NCBI RefSeq assembly: GCF_036417845.1
Contig: NC_089978.1
Location: forward strand, 143,090,288-143,154,287
Source of the DNA: Apteryx mantelli
Taxonomy: Eukaryota; Chordata; Aves; Apterygiformes; Apterygidae
Reading direction: 5' to 3'
DNA length: 64,000 bases
Shown in pieces: positions 38,901 to 49,149 of this stretch. Every line of letters starts with the position of its first letter. Position 1 is the first letter of the stretch. Position numbers and translations under genes: made by a program. The notes under the pieces are model-generated. The model was not told where the DNA came from. It ran no database searches and saw nothing but the letters and a program-made list of their open reading frames with translations.

Positions 38901-41900
38901 CATAGCTTATCTTTAGCAAAGATGCTTTCTTGATCAAATGACATCATAAAGGGTTTTTACTTATTTTCAAAAAACTACTGCTGACTTTAATTATAAAAAT
39001 GTTTATTTTTTCTTAATTGAAGAAACATGTACATGTTGTCAATAACTCGGACATAAGCAATTACTGCAGAATTATTGGGTGTCCTCAAGAGCATTTTAGA
39101 TGTTAACATACTACCAAAAAGAGGGAGTTCTGAAGCTATAGCAACAGATAAATGTTGGTGCTGTTTAAAGACACCCAGCTTATAGAAATGACTAGAAGGA
39201 ACAATTTTTTTCATTGCGCCAGATTGATGTGGCATTGAGGAGACTGAATACATGCTAACTTCATGCTTTTGGGGCCCCCCAGTTGAAATCTAGAAGGAAA
39301 CTCATTGGTATGCTGTTTGTATGTGCATTAGAGCCTTTTCCTGTAATAAATATTTTCCTTGATGCTTGTTATGGTACACAATACATATTTGTTCTGTGTA
39401 TTTGCTTAGAGGCTTATTATGGAGTAATTTCAGTAATTTTTTTCATAGCTTTTGAGACCAGCAGAAAGGAGGCCAGAATATGCAAGCAAGAATTTGAACA
39501 GGTGAAAAAAAGGAGATACGAGCTTTTTAGCCAGTGTTTTGAGCATGCCTCCATAGCTATTGATCAGATCTACAAGAAACTTTGCAGAAACAGTAGTGCT
39601 CAGGTGTGTCATATTCTCAGGTACTTGGCTTAAAAAGCCTAATCCAAGCTTTGTTATCTAGGATAAGAAAAACTTAGTAATATTTTTAGTTTCCAGAGAC
39701 TGTTTCAATCCTGAAGAAGAAATTTACACAAATAATAGAGACTAAAGAATTTTAGAAGAGTCAGATGATGAATAGATAATATGCCAGACCATGTTTGACA
39801 TGAGACAGAGTAATGCCATCTAAAGTATTAACCAAATGGGAGACCTGATAGTTGGTTTAGTTTTGCTTTTCATATTTAGTAGACGTGCAAATTATCATTA
39901 CAGACGTGTGAAATATATTCAAGTACTTCATTTAAAAACAACAGTGGTTTACAGATCTAGTGATAGCAATAGCAAGTAATAAAAAATACTTAATCGATAT
40001 AAATAAATCTAAAAATCATAATGAAATTATTATTTCAGTATTTCAGTGCTAGTTTATATGAGGTTTTAAAGGTTCTTATAGCTCTGTTAAATAAATAAAA
40101 ACAATGACTTAATGTGTCAGTAACTTCATTGTGTCACAATGGTACTAATCTCTGCTAGTCTTTCAGTGTTAATGCCTAAAATAAAAAGAGAACTCCCAAA
40201 CACTTTGGTCACGTCAAATTCAGTAGATACTGAATTAAAGAGTTCAGGCTTGAACTCTCATCCTTTTAATCTTTAAATTTTGTGTTTTACCTCAGAATCA
40301 GATATTCAATGAACACCTTAAATATCTTTAAATGTGTATTTTAGGCTTCTAGGTTGGACTGGATAATAAAGCATTTCTGTCTTCAAAATTACTGGGTACA
40401 TACCTTCTCCCCTGGACTAAACATTAGGCAGATCTTGACTTTGCATCACTCAAGAAGCTGATCAGTATTTTCCAGATGCATTTCAAAAAATGAGTAGTTT
40501 AGTACTTTCTTTCTGAGGTCTGTGATACAATGCCTTGACTTCAGCCATAGTGGTAACCTGGCTGAGAGACTAGCCTGAAATTAGCTGAGAGGATAAAACT
40601 AATAGGTACTAATACAGTAACTGAAGGAAACCGGTCTGACTGCATTGGAAGCTAACTGAATGTTCTGTGTGTGGTGAGTGTGTTTGTATTTTGGTCAGCT
40701 CAGGAAGGGGTTAGCTTGGGCTAGGTTGTGGCTTGAACAGATAGATACTCTTTAAGTGACTAACACCCCTAACATGAAAATAGGGAAGTTCTCATAGCTT
40801 GAGTTAGTTTCATTTCTAGAGATTCTTAATGCAGAGGATGTTTGTGCACTGAATATATTGCTCAGTCAAATTTATTTCATCAGCACATTGTGTGTTAGAA
40901 GTACTTTAAAAGAAACTGCTGCCTAAAAATGTTGGACAGACACAGATGCGCTGGTGGATTCTGCACCAGATCTTTTCCATTATTCCTCTGTAGAAAAGAG
41001 AAATGTGGTTCCTTTCATATCTTGAAGAGCAAGGAGTGTATGTACCCTAGTAATTTGGAAAATTTTCTAAGTAAGTGATTTGCTAACAGTATCCGTACAT
41101 CTGAAGACTTCCTCTTACATAGGTATATGCAATGACATAGAACTGGGAGTTGTTGTGCCACATACTTGACATGTTTACAGCTTGAAGAACATTGCAATAG
41201 CAATGAAAGGCATTCTTAGCAGAGAAAGAGAATATGCATCCCTCCAACAAAACAAGAATGTTGCAAGCACTACATTTTAGCTCCAGAACAACTTACCACA
41301 GAGGCTTCTTTAAATCAAAGTACAAACATCCTTTGTCTCTCACTGTATCTATGACTTGACAGGACCTGTATGAAATGGACAGTCAACTATAGAAATTTTT
41401 CTTTTATCTGTAGCAACTTGTGCAGAGGGGATGAGATTGTATTAGACTGTTCTGTTTAATGGGAGAAATAAACCATGTAGCACTTAGTTTATCCATACTA
41501 CTTTAACAGATTGGTAAATATCCGTATTTCTAAAATAATACTTCCAATATGGGGGAATGGGAACCAGTATACAAAGTATACAGAAAGCCTACATATGTTA
41601 AAATCTTTCTCCAGATAGTATGAAATGCAGTAGCAACTTAAAGATAGATTCTGTAAAATTAACCTTCCACAAAAAAAGATAAATTTGTAAATGTATGTAC
41701 TTACAAAAGTGAAAACTACTTTTTAAATCTAAGGTTTAAAAAATTAAAATAATTACGTAAAAGGTGATAAAATCAGGTTTATTTGTTAATTAAAAGTATG
41801 TTACTAACAGGTATGTGAAGCTATTTCTAAAATGATTTTTTGCTAATTAGCCTCCTAGGTCATACTTCATTAGCAAGGACAGATTCACTGGGAATTTTTA

Positions 41901-44900
41901 TAGTGCTACTCTTCAGTATGGATGAACAACTGTTTCCTATAAATGAAGCTAACTTACCAGTTTCAACACTACCTCAGAATTTAAACCTAAAAAAAAACCT
42001 TAATGATTTTATAAATGTCACTATTAATAATGAAATGTATGCATTTCCAGGCATTCCTTAGTCCTGAAAATCCTGAGGAGCCTTATCTGGAAGGCATTGG
42101 CTTTAACTGTGTTGCTCCTGGAAAACGCTTTATGCCAATGGATAGTTTGTCAGGAGGTGAAAAATCTGTGGCAGCTCTGGCTCTTGTATTTGCTATACAC
42201 AGGTAAAAGATATTACGGGTTAAAGGAGATGTTACAATGTCATCTAAATGTATTGCTGCATAAGTGGCAGAAAGACAAACTGTGTTGTATTTACAAACAT
42301 ATTGAAAATCCGCTAATACAGTATCCAAACACCGACTAAAAATCCTTTATTCTTTCTCTGTCATTACTTCTTTTCTTAACGGAATTTTATGATAAAGTGA
42401 ATCTCAAAGTATTTAGAATGTTTATTAGCATTAACATTTTTGCATCTACATGTGAAATAATGCATTTTCTTTCACAGTTTTCGTCCAGCACCTTTTTTTA
42501 TTTTAGACGAGATAGATGCTGCCCTGGATAACACAAACATTGATAAAGTAAGTTTATCGTTTTTACTTTATTGTTAATCTGCAACGATATAATGGTATCT
42601 TTTTCAGAAGGATGGTTACTTTTCATTACACATTGCTGGGATAAAGAGAAAAGAAGAAATTGATTACACTTTTCTAGTCTATTTCAAAATATACTAGATT
42701 TGCAACAGAAATAATTATTTTGAGGTATTTGACCAAGGTTAGGTTTAAACTTCTAATTCTAACTATGTATTTTAATCAGTCCCCAAATTGCAAAGGTGAG
42801 AAAATGTCAGGAGTGTAAAAGTATGCAGCATGAATGCATGTGCTACAATCTGACATGAGGGTCACCTGTGAATTGCTAATTATGTTTGTTTGGTTTGTTT
42901 TCTTTCTTTTTTTTTTTTTTTTTTAAAGCACCCTGAGTTCCTCTAAGAAGTAAAAAAGAATGTGTCTGGATATTGAAAATCAAGTCATTCTATCACTGGA
43001 ATTATTTATTTGATTTGGCCTACTAAATAATTTTATCTCCATTAACACTAATTAAGGGCTATCACTCACTCCCATTTTTGCTGCATTAATTCTTGCTTGA
43101 TGAAAAGAACTTTCCCCTCTGCCCCGATTTCTTTTTCCTTCTTTGGTAGTAACTGTTCACTATAATGATAAAATTATGGTAGAATGGAATACAAACAATA
43201 AAGATTGGCAATTGTTGATGTGAGTCTCTTAGAGAAGCTTCCAAAGGAGGTCGTATTTAGGAGAGGAATCAGAAAGATCTCCACGTTATCTGGATTCTTT
43301 TCTGTGGAAACATTCCTCTCTTCATAAAGTAAGCTATGCTTCCAGCAAATTTAATAGTGAGGTGAGTCTTGATATCTAAAGTCATTAAAACAGTTTTATG
43401 AACAAATTTTTTTCTAACAGAGTTCACTGTGTGGAGTACCAAGGTTTGCTTGGAGGTACCTCTACAGCAGAGAGCTGAGGAAGGTGCATTGTTTGTGCCT
43501 GCCAGATAGATAGAATTCCTTCTCAGAGATTGCTGACCCCTGGTAGCTTTGTGAGAAGCTTCGGGCTCTAATGCCACATATGACTGAAGAGATGTCCACT
43601 TTACACCTAAGAATATACTAAGCAGCATTCCTCCTCAGAATGCTATAAACAAAGAATAGCCTCAAATTTTTTACACAACTTCATTTCTTAAATAAAACCT
43701 ATCATAAATCTGATTGATTGATTGATTTAATTCAGGTAAAAATCACATTGATACCATACTAAGTGTTTTCAAAAGACACTCATATTAACTCTTGCATCAT
43801 CGTTAGCTAAATAGTTTCTAGGCTTGTAACTTTCAATTTGTAGTATTTTTACAGTTTGAAAGTATCATATTTCATTTGAAGCATCAGCAACTATAATGTA
43901 TGTTTGTAAGTTGTATGTTCAAGAGAATACAGAACATTAATGTAGAGAGTATAAATGTTTTAAGTGCTGGTCTAATATGTACTTTAAAAAATACATCCAT
44001 AAATATTCTTTTATACCAAAGAATTATCAAACTCCAACTATATTACTCATTAGGGTTAACCCTGAAATTGCCTTAGTAGTCTACATTGAGCTTTTAGTTC
44101 AATTCTTGCCACCAATTCAATCTGGCATTTCTGTTGAGCTTCTTGCTATGAAGTTGAATCGGGCTTCTGCCTGTTTTGTAACCTTCACTGCTGAAGATGC
44201 CTGTATCTATTACATACAGATTAAGCATAATAGGTGCATAGCCACTGCCAAAAATTTTCTATTTGATTTAGTGCCCCTTTCACAGTTCTCTTCCTATCTC
44301 CTGCTCCCATAATAAAATATATACAATACTACATATATTTGTTTTATACCTATATATAACTTACAGTAATAATACAAAATATAATAAAATGCTTCCAGTG
44401 TAGGATTGGGGCAGGGGAGGGGACTTGATTGCTAAAAGGGCTGCCTTTTTCATATGAGCAACAAGGAGCATGAAACCTGTGATATGGCCTGTTACTTCTA
44501 ATATAGCTGGAGAATCAGCTTACATGACTCAGTGACAAATCAGTGATTTCCTAGGAAAATCTTTAATTAGCTTGAACATTTATCTAGGTCTTGTTAGGAG
44601 CAGAGTCAGACTATTGTTTAAGCATGTATGACAAGTGTCTTAAATTGTAGCATGAGCAAAATCAAAATGGCAGTGCTCTGCAAGAAGAATTAATTAACTA
44701 AATAATACTTCACTGCTCTTTCATATCTTTTTCCTTATTTGTAAGATGCCCTATTACTGGAAAGCATCAGAATCTTCAGACAGAGGAAATAAATATTGCA
44801 AGTGAGCAAAATGATATACTCAGTGTAGTTTACCATTTGGAAATATTATATGTTGCTAGTACTTACTGGTAGAGAATTTGCTTAGAACTAAATAGTAGTA

Positions 44901-46107
44901 TTCTTTCCATTTTTTCTGTTTAAGGATTTACTAAAGCAGTTTCCAGCAATTTAATTACACCTTCAAATTAACAACTTAAAGGAAAGTTAATTTTGTAACT
45001 GGTTAAATCCAGTTACCTTCTATCACACATACCAGATAAAACTGTACAGACAAAAATCTTAACTTAAAAAATACAGTTCTTTCTTTATTCAGCATTTAAT
45101 TTCCATTGTGGGATATTGTCTTATTTAGCCTTCAATTTATAGCTTAATTTCTGTGCCTTTCACTTTGCAGATCAATGAAAAAAATATTGCTCTGCTTGCA
45201 GCAAAATGTATATTTAAAATCTTAGTATACAACCAGTAACAGCCACTTTTTTTTTTCTTACTCAGGAATTTTCACCTACCATCCAAACTATGTTAATTAT
45301 ATTAAGTAAAATATTTTTCATTGGCACTGACATTTTTCTGTAACCTTATTCATTGAAGTGAATGATTGTTTTCATACGCATTTTTAAAAAGGGGCAAATT
45401 TGAGGGGCTGTGTTAAGAACATGCAAAGTAGCTGTCTTAGACTGTTTTATTCCTCATTTTATCCTGCTTATTTCATAATAAAATTACTGAATTCTACTGC
45501 TAACATAATTCAGTTCCTTCTGCATCATTCCCTAATTATAGTAATTAAAGTGTGGTTTAAGTCTGCCAGAACTAACTTACTGAATTATTTGGCTTCTCTC
45601 CAAAGGTATCAAGTTTCATTAGAGACCAGGCACATGAACAGATTCAAATGATAGTTATTTCTTTAAAGGAAGAGTTTTATTCCAAAGCAGATGCATTGAT
45701 TGGAGTGTGTCCAGAGGTAACAATTAATTACTACTTACTTAGAATTTTGTTAGACAATACAAACTGTTTTTTGTTAAAGTATTGATTTGCACCTTAAGAA
45801 TTACCACATTTAATCATTATGTACATAACTGGGCCATTGGATTTGAACCACTTTATTTGCCTTCTGAAGTAATCACAGATAACAACTTGGCTAGCAGATC
45901 ATTTTGGCTGACTCAAGCTTATTATTGTATCTCATGGTCAGTTATGAAATACTTATTTCAAGTAACAAACGTTCTAAATTGTGTGATCCTTCTTCTCAGC
46001 GTGATGACTTTATGTTCAGTCAAGTACTGACTTTGGATCTTACTGCATATCCAGACATGGATGACCATGAAAGAAGAGAGAACACACACAGTTCTGGATT
46101 GGAATAA
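8474..46107 (+). CDS. SMC1B: Structural maintenance of chromosomes protein 1B (meiotic cohesin subunit)
   Basis: SMC1B is the germ-line counterpart of SMC1A. With SMC3, a kleisin and STAG3 it forms meiotic cohesin, which holds sister chromatids and organises chromosome axes. Twenty-five coding exons join without a phase error into 3714 nt (1237 residues plus TAA); the human protein is 1235. Order: N-terminal ATPase half with Walker A GPNGSGKS (residues 32-39, split by intron 1), coiled coil (about 160-510), hinge (about 516-660, with [10 protein letters not shown]), return coiled coil (about 680-1060), C-terminal ATPase half with signature LSGGEK (1124-1129) and Walker B FFILDE (1148-1153). 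The [11 protein letters not shown]-type segment and the SMC1B-like arms favour SMC1B over SMC1A. The ATG at 8474 gives the conserved N-terminus. All ATPase motifs are intact. Exons: 8474-8582, 10411-10599, 11596-11708, 12911-13114, 13485-13723, 14086-14344, 15837-15977, 18631-18713, 19693-19900, 23495-23680, 24586-24765, 25828-25974, 26632-26769, 27281-27397, 30848-30954, 32736-32877, 34534-34679, 35935-36088, 37507-37605, 38524-38680, 39449-39603, 42051-42202, 42478-42547, 45606-45716, 46000-46107. Confidence 0.96.
8583..10410 (+). other. SMC1B: SMC1B intron 1
   Basis: A 1.8 kb intron. The first few hundred bases are GC-richer (edge of the CpG island), then AT-rich. It ends in a long T tract before exon 2. 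No other feature recognised. Confidence 0.85.
10411..10599 (+). CDS. SMC1B: SMC1B coding exon 2
   Basis: Residues 37-100. It begins with the Lys-Ser of Walker A ([15 protein letters not shown]) and contains [18 protein letters not shown], a strongly conserved SMC1 segment. A T-rich tract of about 18 bases precedes the acceptor. The donor GTAGGT leaves one base of a Gly codon. Confidence 0.95.
11596..11708 (+). CDS. SMC1B: SMC1B coding exon 3
   Basis: Residues 100-137. It encodes the [20 protein letters not shown] region of the N-terminal ATPase lobe and ends IFQ. It finishes in phase 0 at GTGAGC. Confidence 0.94.
12911..13114 (+). CDS. SMC1B: SMC1B coding exon 4
   Basis: Residues 138-205. 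It begins with [20 protein letters not shown], which closes the N-terminal head, and then enters the first coiled coil, rich in Lys, Glu and Gln. Phase 0 at both ends. Confidence 0.95.
13485..13723 (+). CDS. SMC1B: SMC1B coding exon 5
   Basis: Residues 206-285 of the coiled coil, starting [11 protein letters not shown] and including [13 protein letters not shown], a well conserved SMC1B stretch. The GTAAGT donor splits a Lys codon that exon 6 completes. Confidence 0.94.
14086..14344 (+). CDS. SMC1B: SMC1B coding exon 6
   Basis: Residues 285-371, coiled coil. The [12 protein letters not shown] and AWRAFEKK segments mark it as SMC1B. A long T tract precedes the AAG acceptor. It ends ESQ in phase 0. 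Confidence 0.94.
15837..15977 (+). CDS. SMC1B: SMC1B coding exon 7
   Basis: Residues 372-418 ([20 protein letters not shown] and onward). The exon is 141 nt in phase 0 with a GTATTT donor. It continues the first coiled coil. Confidence 0.93.
15978..18630 (+). other. SMC1B: SMC1B intron 7
   Basis: A 2.7 kb intron holding a CR1 LINE fragment at 17305-17807 and a T tract near 16500. No exon of another gene recognised. Confidence 0.85.
17305..17807 (+). mobile_element. CR1 LINE fragment (3' end)
   Basis: About 500 bp matching the 3' part of CR1 in sense orientation. GGCCACATCT and CAGTTTTGAGCTCCTCAG lie near the start, AGAGGCTGAGAGAGCTGGG in the middle, and CTAGAGGTCC with an ATTCTGTAATTC-like tail at the end. 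The reverse-transcriptase reading frame is broken. CR1 copies are usually 5'-truncated, as here. Confidence 0.9.
18631..18713 (+). CDS. SMC1B: SMC1B coding exon 8
   Basis: Residues 419-446, a short 83-nt coiled-coil exon containing [20 protein letters not shown], highly typical of SMC1B. The GTATGT donor splits a Thr codon. Confidence 0.92.
19108..19228 (+). mobile_element. CR1 LINE fragment (short 3' end)
   Basis: In SMC1B intron 8. It has TGAGCAACCTGATCTA, a gap, then AAGTTGGAGAAGATGATTTC and TTTCAACCT, which follow the order of the CR1 3' untranslated end in sense orientation. It is more diverged than the 17305 copy and its edges are approximate. Confidence 0.7.
19693..19900 (+). CDS. SMC1B: SMC1B coding exon 9
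   Basis: Residues 446-515: the end of the first coiled coil ([15 protein letters not shown]) and the approach to the hinge (LKRLYPDSV). The acceptor is a comparatively weak GAAG. The exon ends in phase 0. Confidence 0.94.
19901..23494 (+). other. SMC1B: SMC1B intron 9
   Basis: A 3.6 kb AT-rich intron, the longest in the gene. I saw no exon, repeat family or RNA gene in it. Confidence 0.7.
23495..23680 (+). CDS. SMC1B: SMC1B coding exon 10 (hinge)
   Basis: Residues 516-577: first part of the hinge dimerisation domain, [20 protein letters not shown] to [10 protein letters not shown]. It is 186 nt in phase 0. The hinge is where SMC1B pairs with SMC3. Confidence 0.95.
24586..24765 (+). CDS. SMC1B: SMC1B coding exon 11 (hinge)
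   Basis: Residues 578-637 of the hinge ([20 protein letters not shown], then [20 protein letters not shown]). 180 nt, phase 0, GTAAGA donor. Confidence 0.95.
25828..25974 (+). CDS. SMC1B: SMC1B coding exon 12 (hinge end)
   Basis: Residues 638-686: [20 protein letters not shown] closes the hinge with its glycine-rich dimer-interface element, followed by [13 protein letters not shown] and the start of the second coiled coil. Phase 0. Confidence 0.95.
26632..26769 (+). CDS. SMC1B: SMC1B coding exon 13
   Basis: Residues 687-732 of the return coiled coil, including [19 protein letters not shown], conserved in SMC1B. 138 nt, phase 0. Confidence 0.94.
27281..27397 (+). CDS. SMC1B: SMC1B coding exon 14
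   Basis: Residues 733-771, coiled coil ([20 protein letters not shown] and onward). 117 nt, phase 0, GTAGTC donor. Confidence 0.93.
28925..28950. repeat. perfect 10-bp inverted repeat with 6-nt loop
   Basis: GCTACCCCTC, loop ACTCTG, then GAGGGGTAGC: all ten stem pairs match. There is no T tract and no known element around it. The role, if any, is unknown. Confidence 0.7.
30471..30733 (-). mobile_element. CR1 LINE fragment, inverted
   Basis: Begins with the reverse complement of a CR1 3' end (AATCACAGAATGGCTGAGGT, then GATCATCTAGTCCAACCCCC) and runs into ORF2 C-terminal sequence. On the minus strand the translation includes [20 protein letters not shown], the typical end of the CR1 reverse-transcriptase protein. 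It is the least diverged CR1 copy here and only the last part of the element. It lies about 114 bp before SMC1B exon 15. Confidence 0.95.
30848..30954 (+). CDS. SMC1B: SMC1B coding exon 15
   Basis: Residues 772-807: [20 protein letters not shown] and onward, a conserved break in the coiled coil. The GTGGTA donor splits an Arg codon. A CR1 fragment ends only about 114 bp upstream. Confidence 0.94.
32604..32651. repeat. TA-rich low-complexity tract
   Basis: Irregular TATA/ATAT run about 85 bp before SMC1B exon 16. Confidence 0.7.
32736..32877 (+). CDS. SMC1B: SMC1B coding exon 16
   Basis: Residues 807-854 ([20 protein letters not shown] and onward). The acceptor ACTAG has a poor pyrimidine tract. 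The GTAACC donor is followed within about 20 bp by a CA/TG/TA microsatellite. Skipping this 142-nt exon would shift the frame. Confidence 0.93.
32896..32975. repeat. composite (CA)n-(TG)n-(TA)n microsatellite
   Basis: A run of about 13 CA units, a short TA-rich centre, about 8 TG units, then about 11 TA units. The CA and TG arms are complementary, so the tract can fold into a hairpin. It starts about 20 bp after the exon 16 donor. Confidence 0.95.
33938..34100. repeat. (TG)n/(TA)n/(TATG)n microsatellite cluster
   Basis: Two TG runs separated by TATATA, followed by TATG- and AAATA-type units, in SMC1B intron 16. The same intron carries the composite tract at 32896. Confidence 0.95.
34534..34679 (+). 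CDS. SMC1B: SMC1B coding exon 17
   Basis: Residues 855-903, a less conserved part of the return coiled coil ([20 protein letters not shown] and onward). The GTAATT donor splits an Arg codon. The assignment rests on phase and coiled-coil character more than on recognisable motifs. Confidence 0.9.
35935..36088 (+). CDS. SMC1B: SMC1B coding exon 18
   Basis: Residues 903-954: [20 protein letters not shown], then [20 protein letters not shown], a clear SMC1 segment. Ends EVE in phase 0. Confidence 0.94.
37507..37605 (+). CDS. SMC1B: SMC1B coding exon 19
   Basis: Residues 955-987, ending [14 protein letters not shown] 99-nt exon in phase 0. The IDYSSL motif is conserved in SMC1 proteins. Confidence 0.93.
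38524..38680 (+). CDS. SMC1B: SMC1B coding exon 20
   Basis: Residues 988-1040, including [20 protein letters not shown], where the return coil reaches the C-terminal head. The donor leaves one base of an Ala codon. Confidence 0.94.
39449..39603 (+). CDS. SMC1B: SMC1B coding exon 21
   Basis: Residues 1040-1091: [20 protein letters not shown], then [20 protein letters not shown]. This is the conserved entry to the C-terminal ATPase lobe. Phase 0 end at GTGTGT. Confidence 0.95.
39604..42050 (+). other. SMC1B: SMC1B intron 21
   Basis: A 2.4 kb AT-rich intron; nothing recognised in it. Confidence 0.7.
42051..42202 (+). CDS. SMC1B: SMC1B coding exon 22 (ABC signature)
   Basis: Residues 1092-1142: [20 protein letters not shown], then [19 protein letters not shown] with the ABC signature LSGGEK (1124-1129), needed for ATP-driven head engagement. 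The GTAAAA donor splits a Ser codon. Confidence 0.96.
42478..42547 (+). CDS. SMC1B: SMC1B coding exon 23 (Walker B)
   Basis: A 70-nt exon, residues 1142-1165. It carries Walker B FFILDE followed by IDAALDNTN (D-loop); Glu1153 is the expected catalytic base. Confidence 0.95.
42548..45605 (+). other. SMC1B: SMC1B intron 23
   Basis: A 3.1 kb intron. It has a T tract at about 42908-42926 and four GATT units near 43712. Open stretches at 43269-43628 and 43977-44312 show no family resemblance. Confidence 0.7.
45606..45716 (+). CDS. SMC1B: SMC1B coding exon 24
   Basis: Residues 1166-1202: [20 protein letters not shown], then [17 protein letters not shown]. This is the last conserved part of the ATPase fold, with the H-loop-like region. 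Phase 0. Confidence 0.94.
46000..46107 (+). CDS. SMC1B: SMC1B coding exon 25 (stop)
   Basis: Residues 1203-1237 and the TAA stop at 46105-46107. It contains FMSQ-type residues and [14 protein letters not shown], conserved with human, then a divergent polar tail. Confidence 0.94.
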   Translation, partial: RDDFMFSQVLTLDLTAYPDMDDHERRENTHSSGLE

Positions 46108-46108
46108 A
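46103..46108 (+). promoter_or_regulatory. SMC1B: AATAAA hexamer overlapping SMC1B stop codon
   Basis: A canonical polyadenylation hexamer that includes the TAA stop. A further AATAAA lies at about 47271. Which signal is used cannot be told from sequence. Confidence 0.4.
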
Positions 46109-49100
46109 ACATGGATGATTTCAGGGTCATGTGAAAATAACAAGAACTGTTTTACAGTTGACTTTGTAACAAGTCTGAGTTTGAATGGGGTATTAAAGGT
46201 TGATGGAGAAATGTTTATCTTTCAAACAAAGCAGTTTTGTAAAATTTTGAAAGAACCACCTACTATTCATTGATAGTTTTGTTACAAATGAGAGAGCCAA
46301 AGCTTTTTATTGAAGTGCATGTATTCTGATAAGCAAAGTCTTCTCTTTAACTGTTTATTTGCCTTAAGATGAAGGACCACAGGTTCACATAAAACACACT
46401 ATTAAAAAGAATTAGACTTAATGGATTTTTTTTTAAGAAGGAAAAAAAATAACTTCTTTAGCCATAGTTGCAGTGTGCTGCCAATGCACTTCAAAATTTC
46501 TCTTAGGTGGCAGCTGCATATGTTTGCCTTAAGATAGGGTATTTCCTATTCTACAAAACAGGGTATTGTAATCTAGCTGTTGTCTCACATGACTGTGATG
46601 CCTAGTGAGATTTTTAGTAGTCCACTGCAACCTTAGGAAAATATTAGTTTTACCAGGGCTCATGCTGCTTTTCCATATGAGTGATATAACCTGGAAGAAT
46701 TCCACCTTTAAGGTATTGTACCCCACACAAAAGTGGGAAGAGCAAAACAAGTGCAAGTCAGATGCCCTACAGGTAGCAACCTCAGAGAAAAGTATCTTAT
46801 ATTAGTTTGCAGTTGAGATTGTTATACTGCAGCTGTCCCAGTAGAGTGATTTTTTTTTTTTTCTTTTGATATCAGTGCTTCCTCTAAGAAGCAAAGATAA
46901 TGAAGTTGGTTAAGTGATTCTAGCTCTCTCAAACATCATTCTTACTCTGACCTGTGTTTCACTTTGGTATATGTTAGAGCATTGGGGGGTTTTTTTGCTT
47001 ATTTCATGTTTGTTTAAACAATTACATTATATGTTCACAAACTATCTTCCTTTAGGGCACCAGACTTCTATGCTTATACCGTGTAATGTGCTCCTCCTAT
47101 TGTGCTTGTTGTGCACAACTGAATAGCATTGGACATCTGGTGCTACTGCATAAGCAAGGAATGACATACATGAACAGTAGATACCATAGGAACATGTTAA
47201 CATAAATGTCTCCACTTACTTAACAATAGATGAATGTTTATTAAATACTAATGTTGCTGCCACACTTCCTTAAATAAAATTATTTACTCTCAACATGCAT
47301 CATGACTTAGCATCAGTCCCTTACCTCAGAGGTGAAAATGTGTATATTAGTGTGAAGGATGAATAGAAGGGCAGCCTCTAGCATTTTCCACAGAGATCTT
47401 GACCCATGCCAGCCTGTTTATTGTGAGTATAGTTCTATTTTTGTTTTGTTTTTAAGCCATTTACTAAGAATACCCGCTTGAAATAAATAGAAAAATATTG
47501 TAAAGAACAGTCTGTAAAGAAAGGTAAGATGCATGTATTAACTGGTATACAAGAAGGGCCCTCTTGGATTTAAATATTTTATTAAAATAGTGTATCTTAT
47601 CAGAGATACCCTACCAACTTAATTTCACAGCTTGAGCAAAATATGATAATGGTCAACAGGATTATGTTTTCAGTAAATATCCCATTTAAAAATAATTGTG
47701 AATTAAAATCTACAGTAGAACCAGCAAATGTCACTTATTACCTCTAGTATGGTTAATTCTTTCACCTTATTCAGATAACAATTTGAACAGAGCCTTAAAC
47801 AAGTTACTTCTTAATTTAAGATGAATCAAATGGAACAGCCAAGTTTCAGATTCTGTCCCTTCTGATTATATTTTAATCCCTGAGATAGCTGCAAGGCAAT
47901 GCTGTTCATAAGATGGCTGAAATGTATGTAGATGATAGCAGTTCCTTCATTGGAGGGTGGGGGGGGACACCAAGGAATTCCTGCATACTCCTTAATGCAT
48001 GTGTTATGAATTAGAGAAACCTGACTTGGGCAGCCTCCAGGACCTTCAGGTATGAACATGCTCGTATCAGAACAAGAGCCCTGCACATGTTCTCCTGCAG
48101 ACACTATGGTGAGAAACCACTGATAAGAAGACTTCAGAGGATCTCAGGTGTTGGTGTTAGCAACTGGAGCAGTAAGTCTGTCAGGGTAGTGCTGAGATAA
48201 CTCAGTGCTAGCTGAAGTAACTACCCTGGAGAAATGCTTAACAGGGTGCCTAACTTTAACCATTTGAGTAGTTCCACTGAAGTCAAACTTACACACTAGA
48301 AATCATCTACAGATACATAATGAGATACTAACCTGTTTTAATTCTGCTGCATTAAAGCTATTCCATACCTGCTCTCTGGGATTTTGGCAGCATATTCTAC
48401 AGTTCAAACACTAGGATATTTCCATACAAATATAGAGCAGATAGGCTGGCAAGTCCCAATGCACATACTTTGTTGGTATTCTTCCATTACATCCTTTTCT
48501 CCATGTGATCTCATGTTTAAAAACAAACTGACAGATGAAAATGAATACTCCTGCTACAGCATAAATACAAGCATGTTGTTGTGATGTGGGTTCTATAAAC
48601 ATGAAAAAGCAATTCCTAACAGCTTAAAGTTCTAGATCTGAATCTTGCCAACAGCTTATGCTGACAGACCCCTGAAGATTTCATCTTCCAGTAGCCTAAA
48701 TGCAGTACAGCAGAGGTTCAGCTGATGAACTAAGAAAAACACACCTATCATTTTCAAAGGCCACTAACAGATAACTTCAGGTATGCCAACAGTCATTTTC
48801 AGGCAGATTCAAGCATCTGTGGTGTGACTTCAGAGCACCCTATCCAAACTAAAACCTCGATACAAGCTCAATACTATTTTAACAGTCTCAAGACTTCCAA
48901 GGGGCTTGAAGCACAGCCAGATAAAACTTGCATCAGCTTCTAAATGACCCAGCATATACAGCTTTAGTAGTATGGAACTGCCTGGAGAACAAGTACACCT
49001 CTCAAACTTGACATGCATTCCCCATTTACATCCCTAGAAAAGCAAGTGCTAAGATACGCAATTTTTAATCCACTTAAAAACATGGAAATAGCTCAAAACT

Positions 49101-49149
49101 TTCCATGCTCATGTAAAACATCTGCTTTCAAAAAGTTTTTGTTTTTTCA
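46108..49149. other. SMC1B-FAM118A convergent intergenic region / 3' UTRs
   Basis: 3.0 kb between the two stop codons. It must contain the SMC1B 3' UTR on the plus strand and the FAM118A 3' UTR on the minus strand. Several possible polyadenylation hexamers occur on each strand, but none is decisive. No open frame resembles a gene. Confidence 0.7.

Noticed and set aside
40340-40390. A faint CR1-like phrase in SMC1B intron 21
   Set aside because: Only a short stretch resembles the CR1 3' end and the expected neighbouring motifs are missing.
43269-44312. Two 110-120-codon open frames in SMC1B intron 23
   Set aside because: No recognisable motifs, opposite strands, no splice-phase support; consistent with chance in AT-rich DNA.
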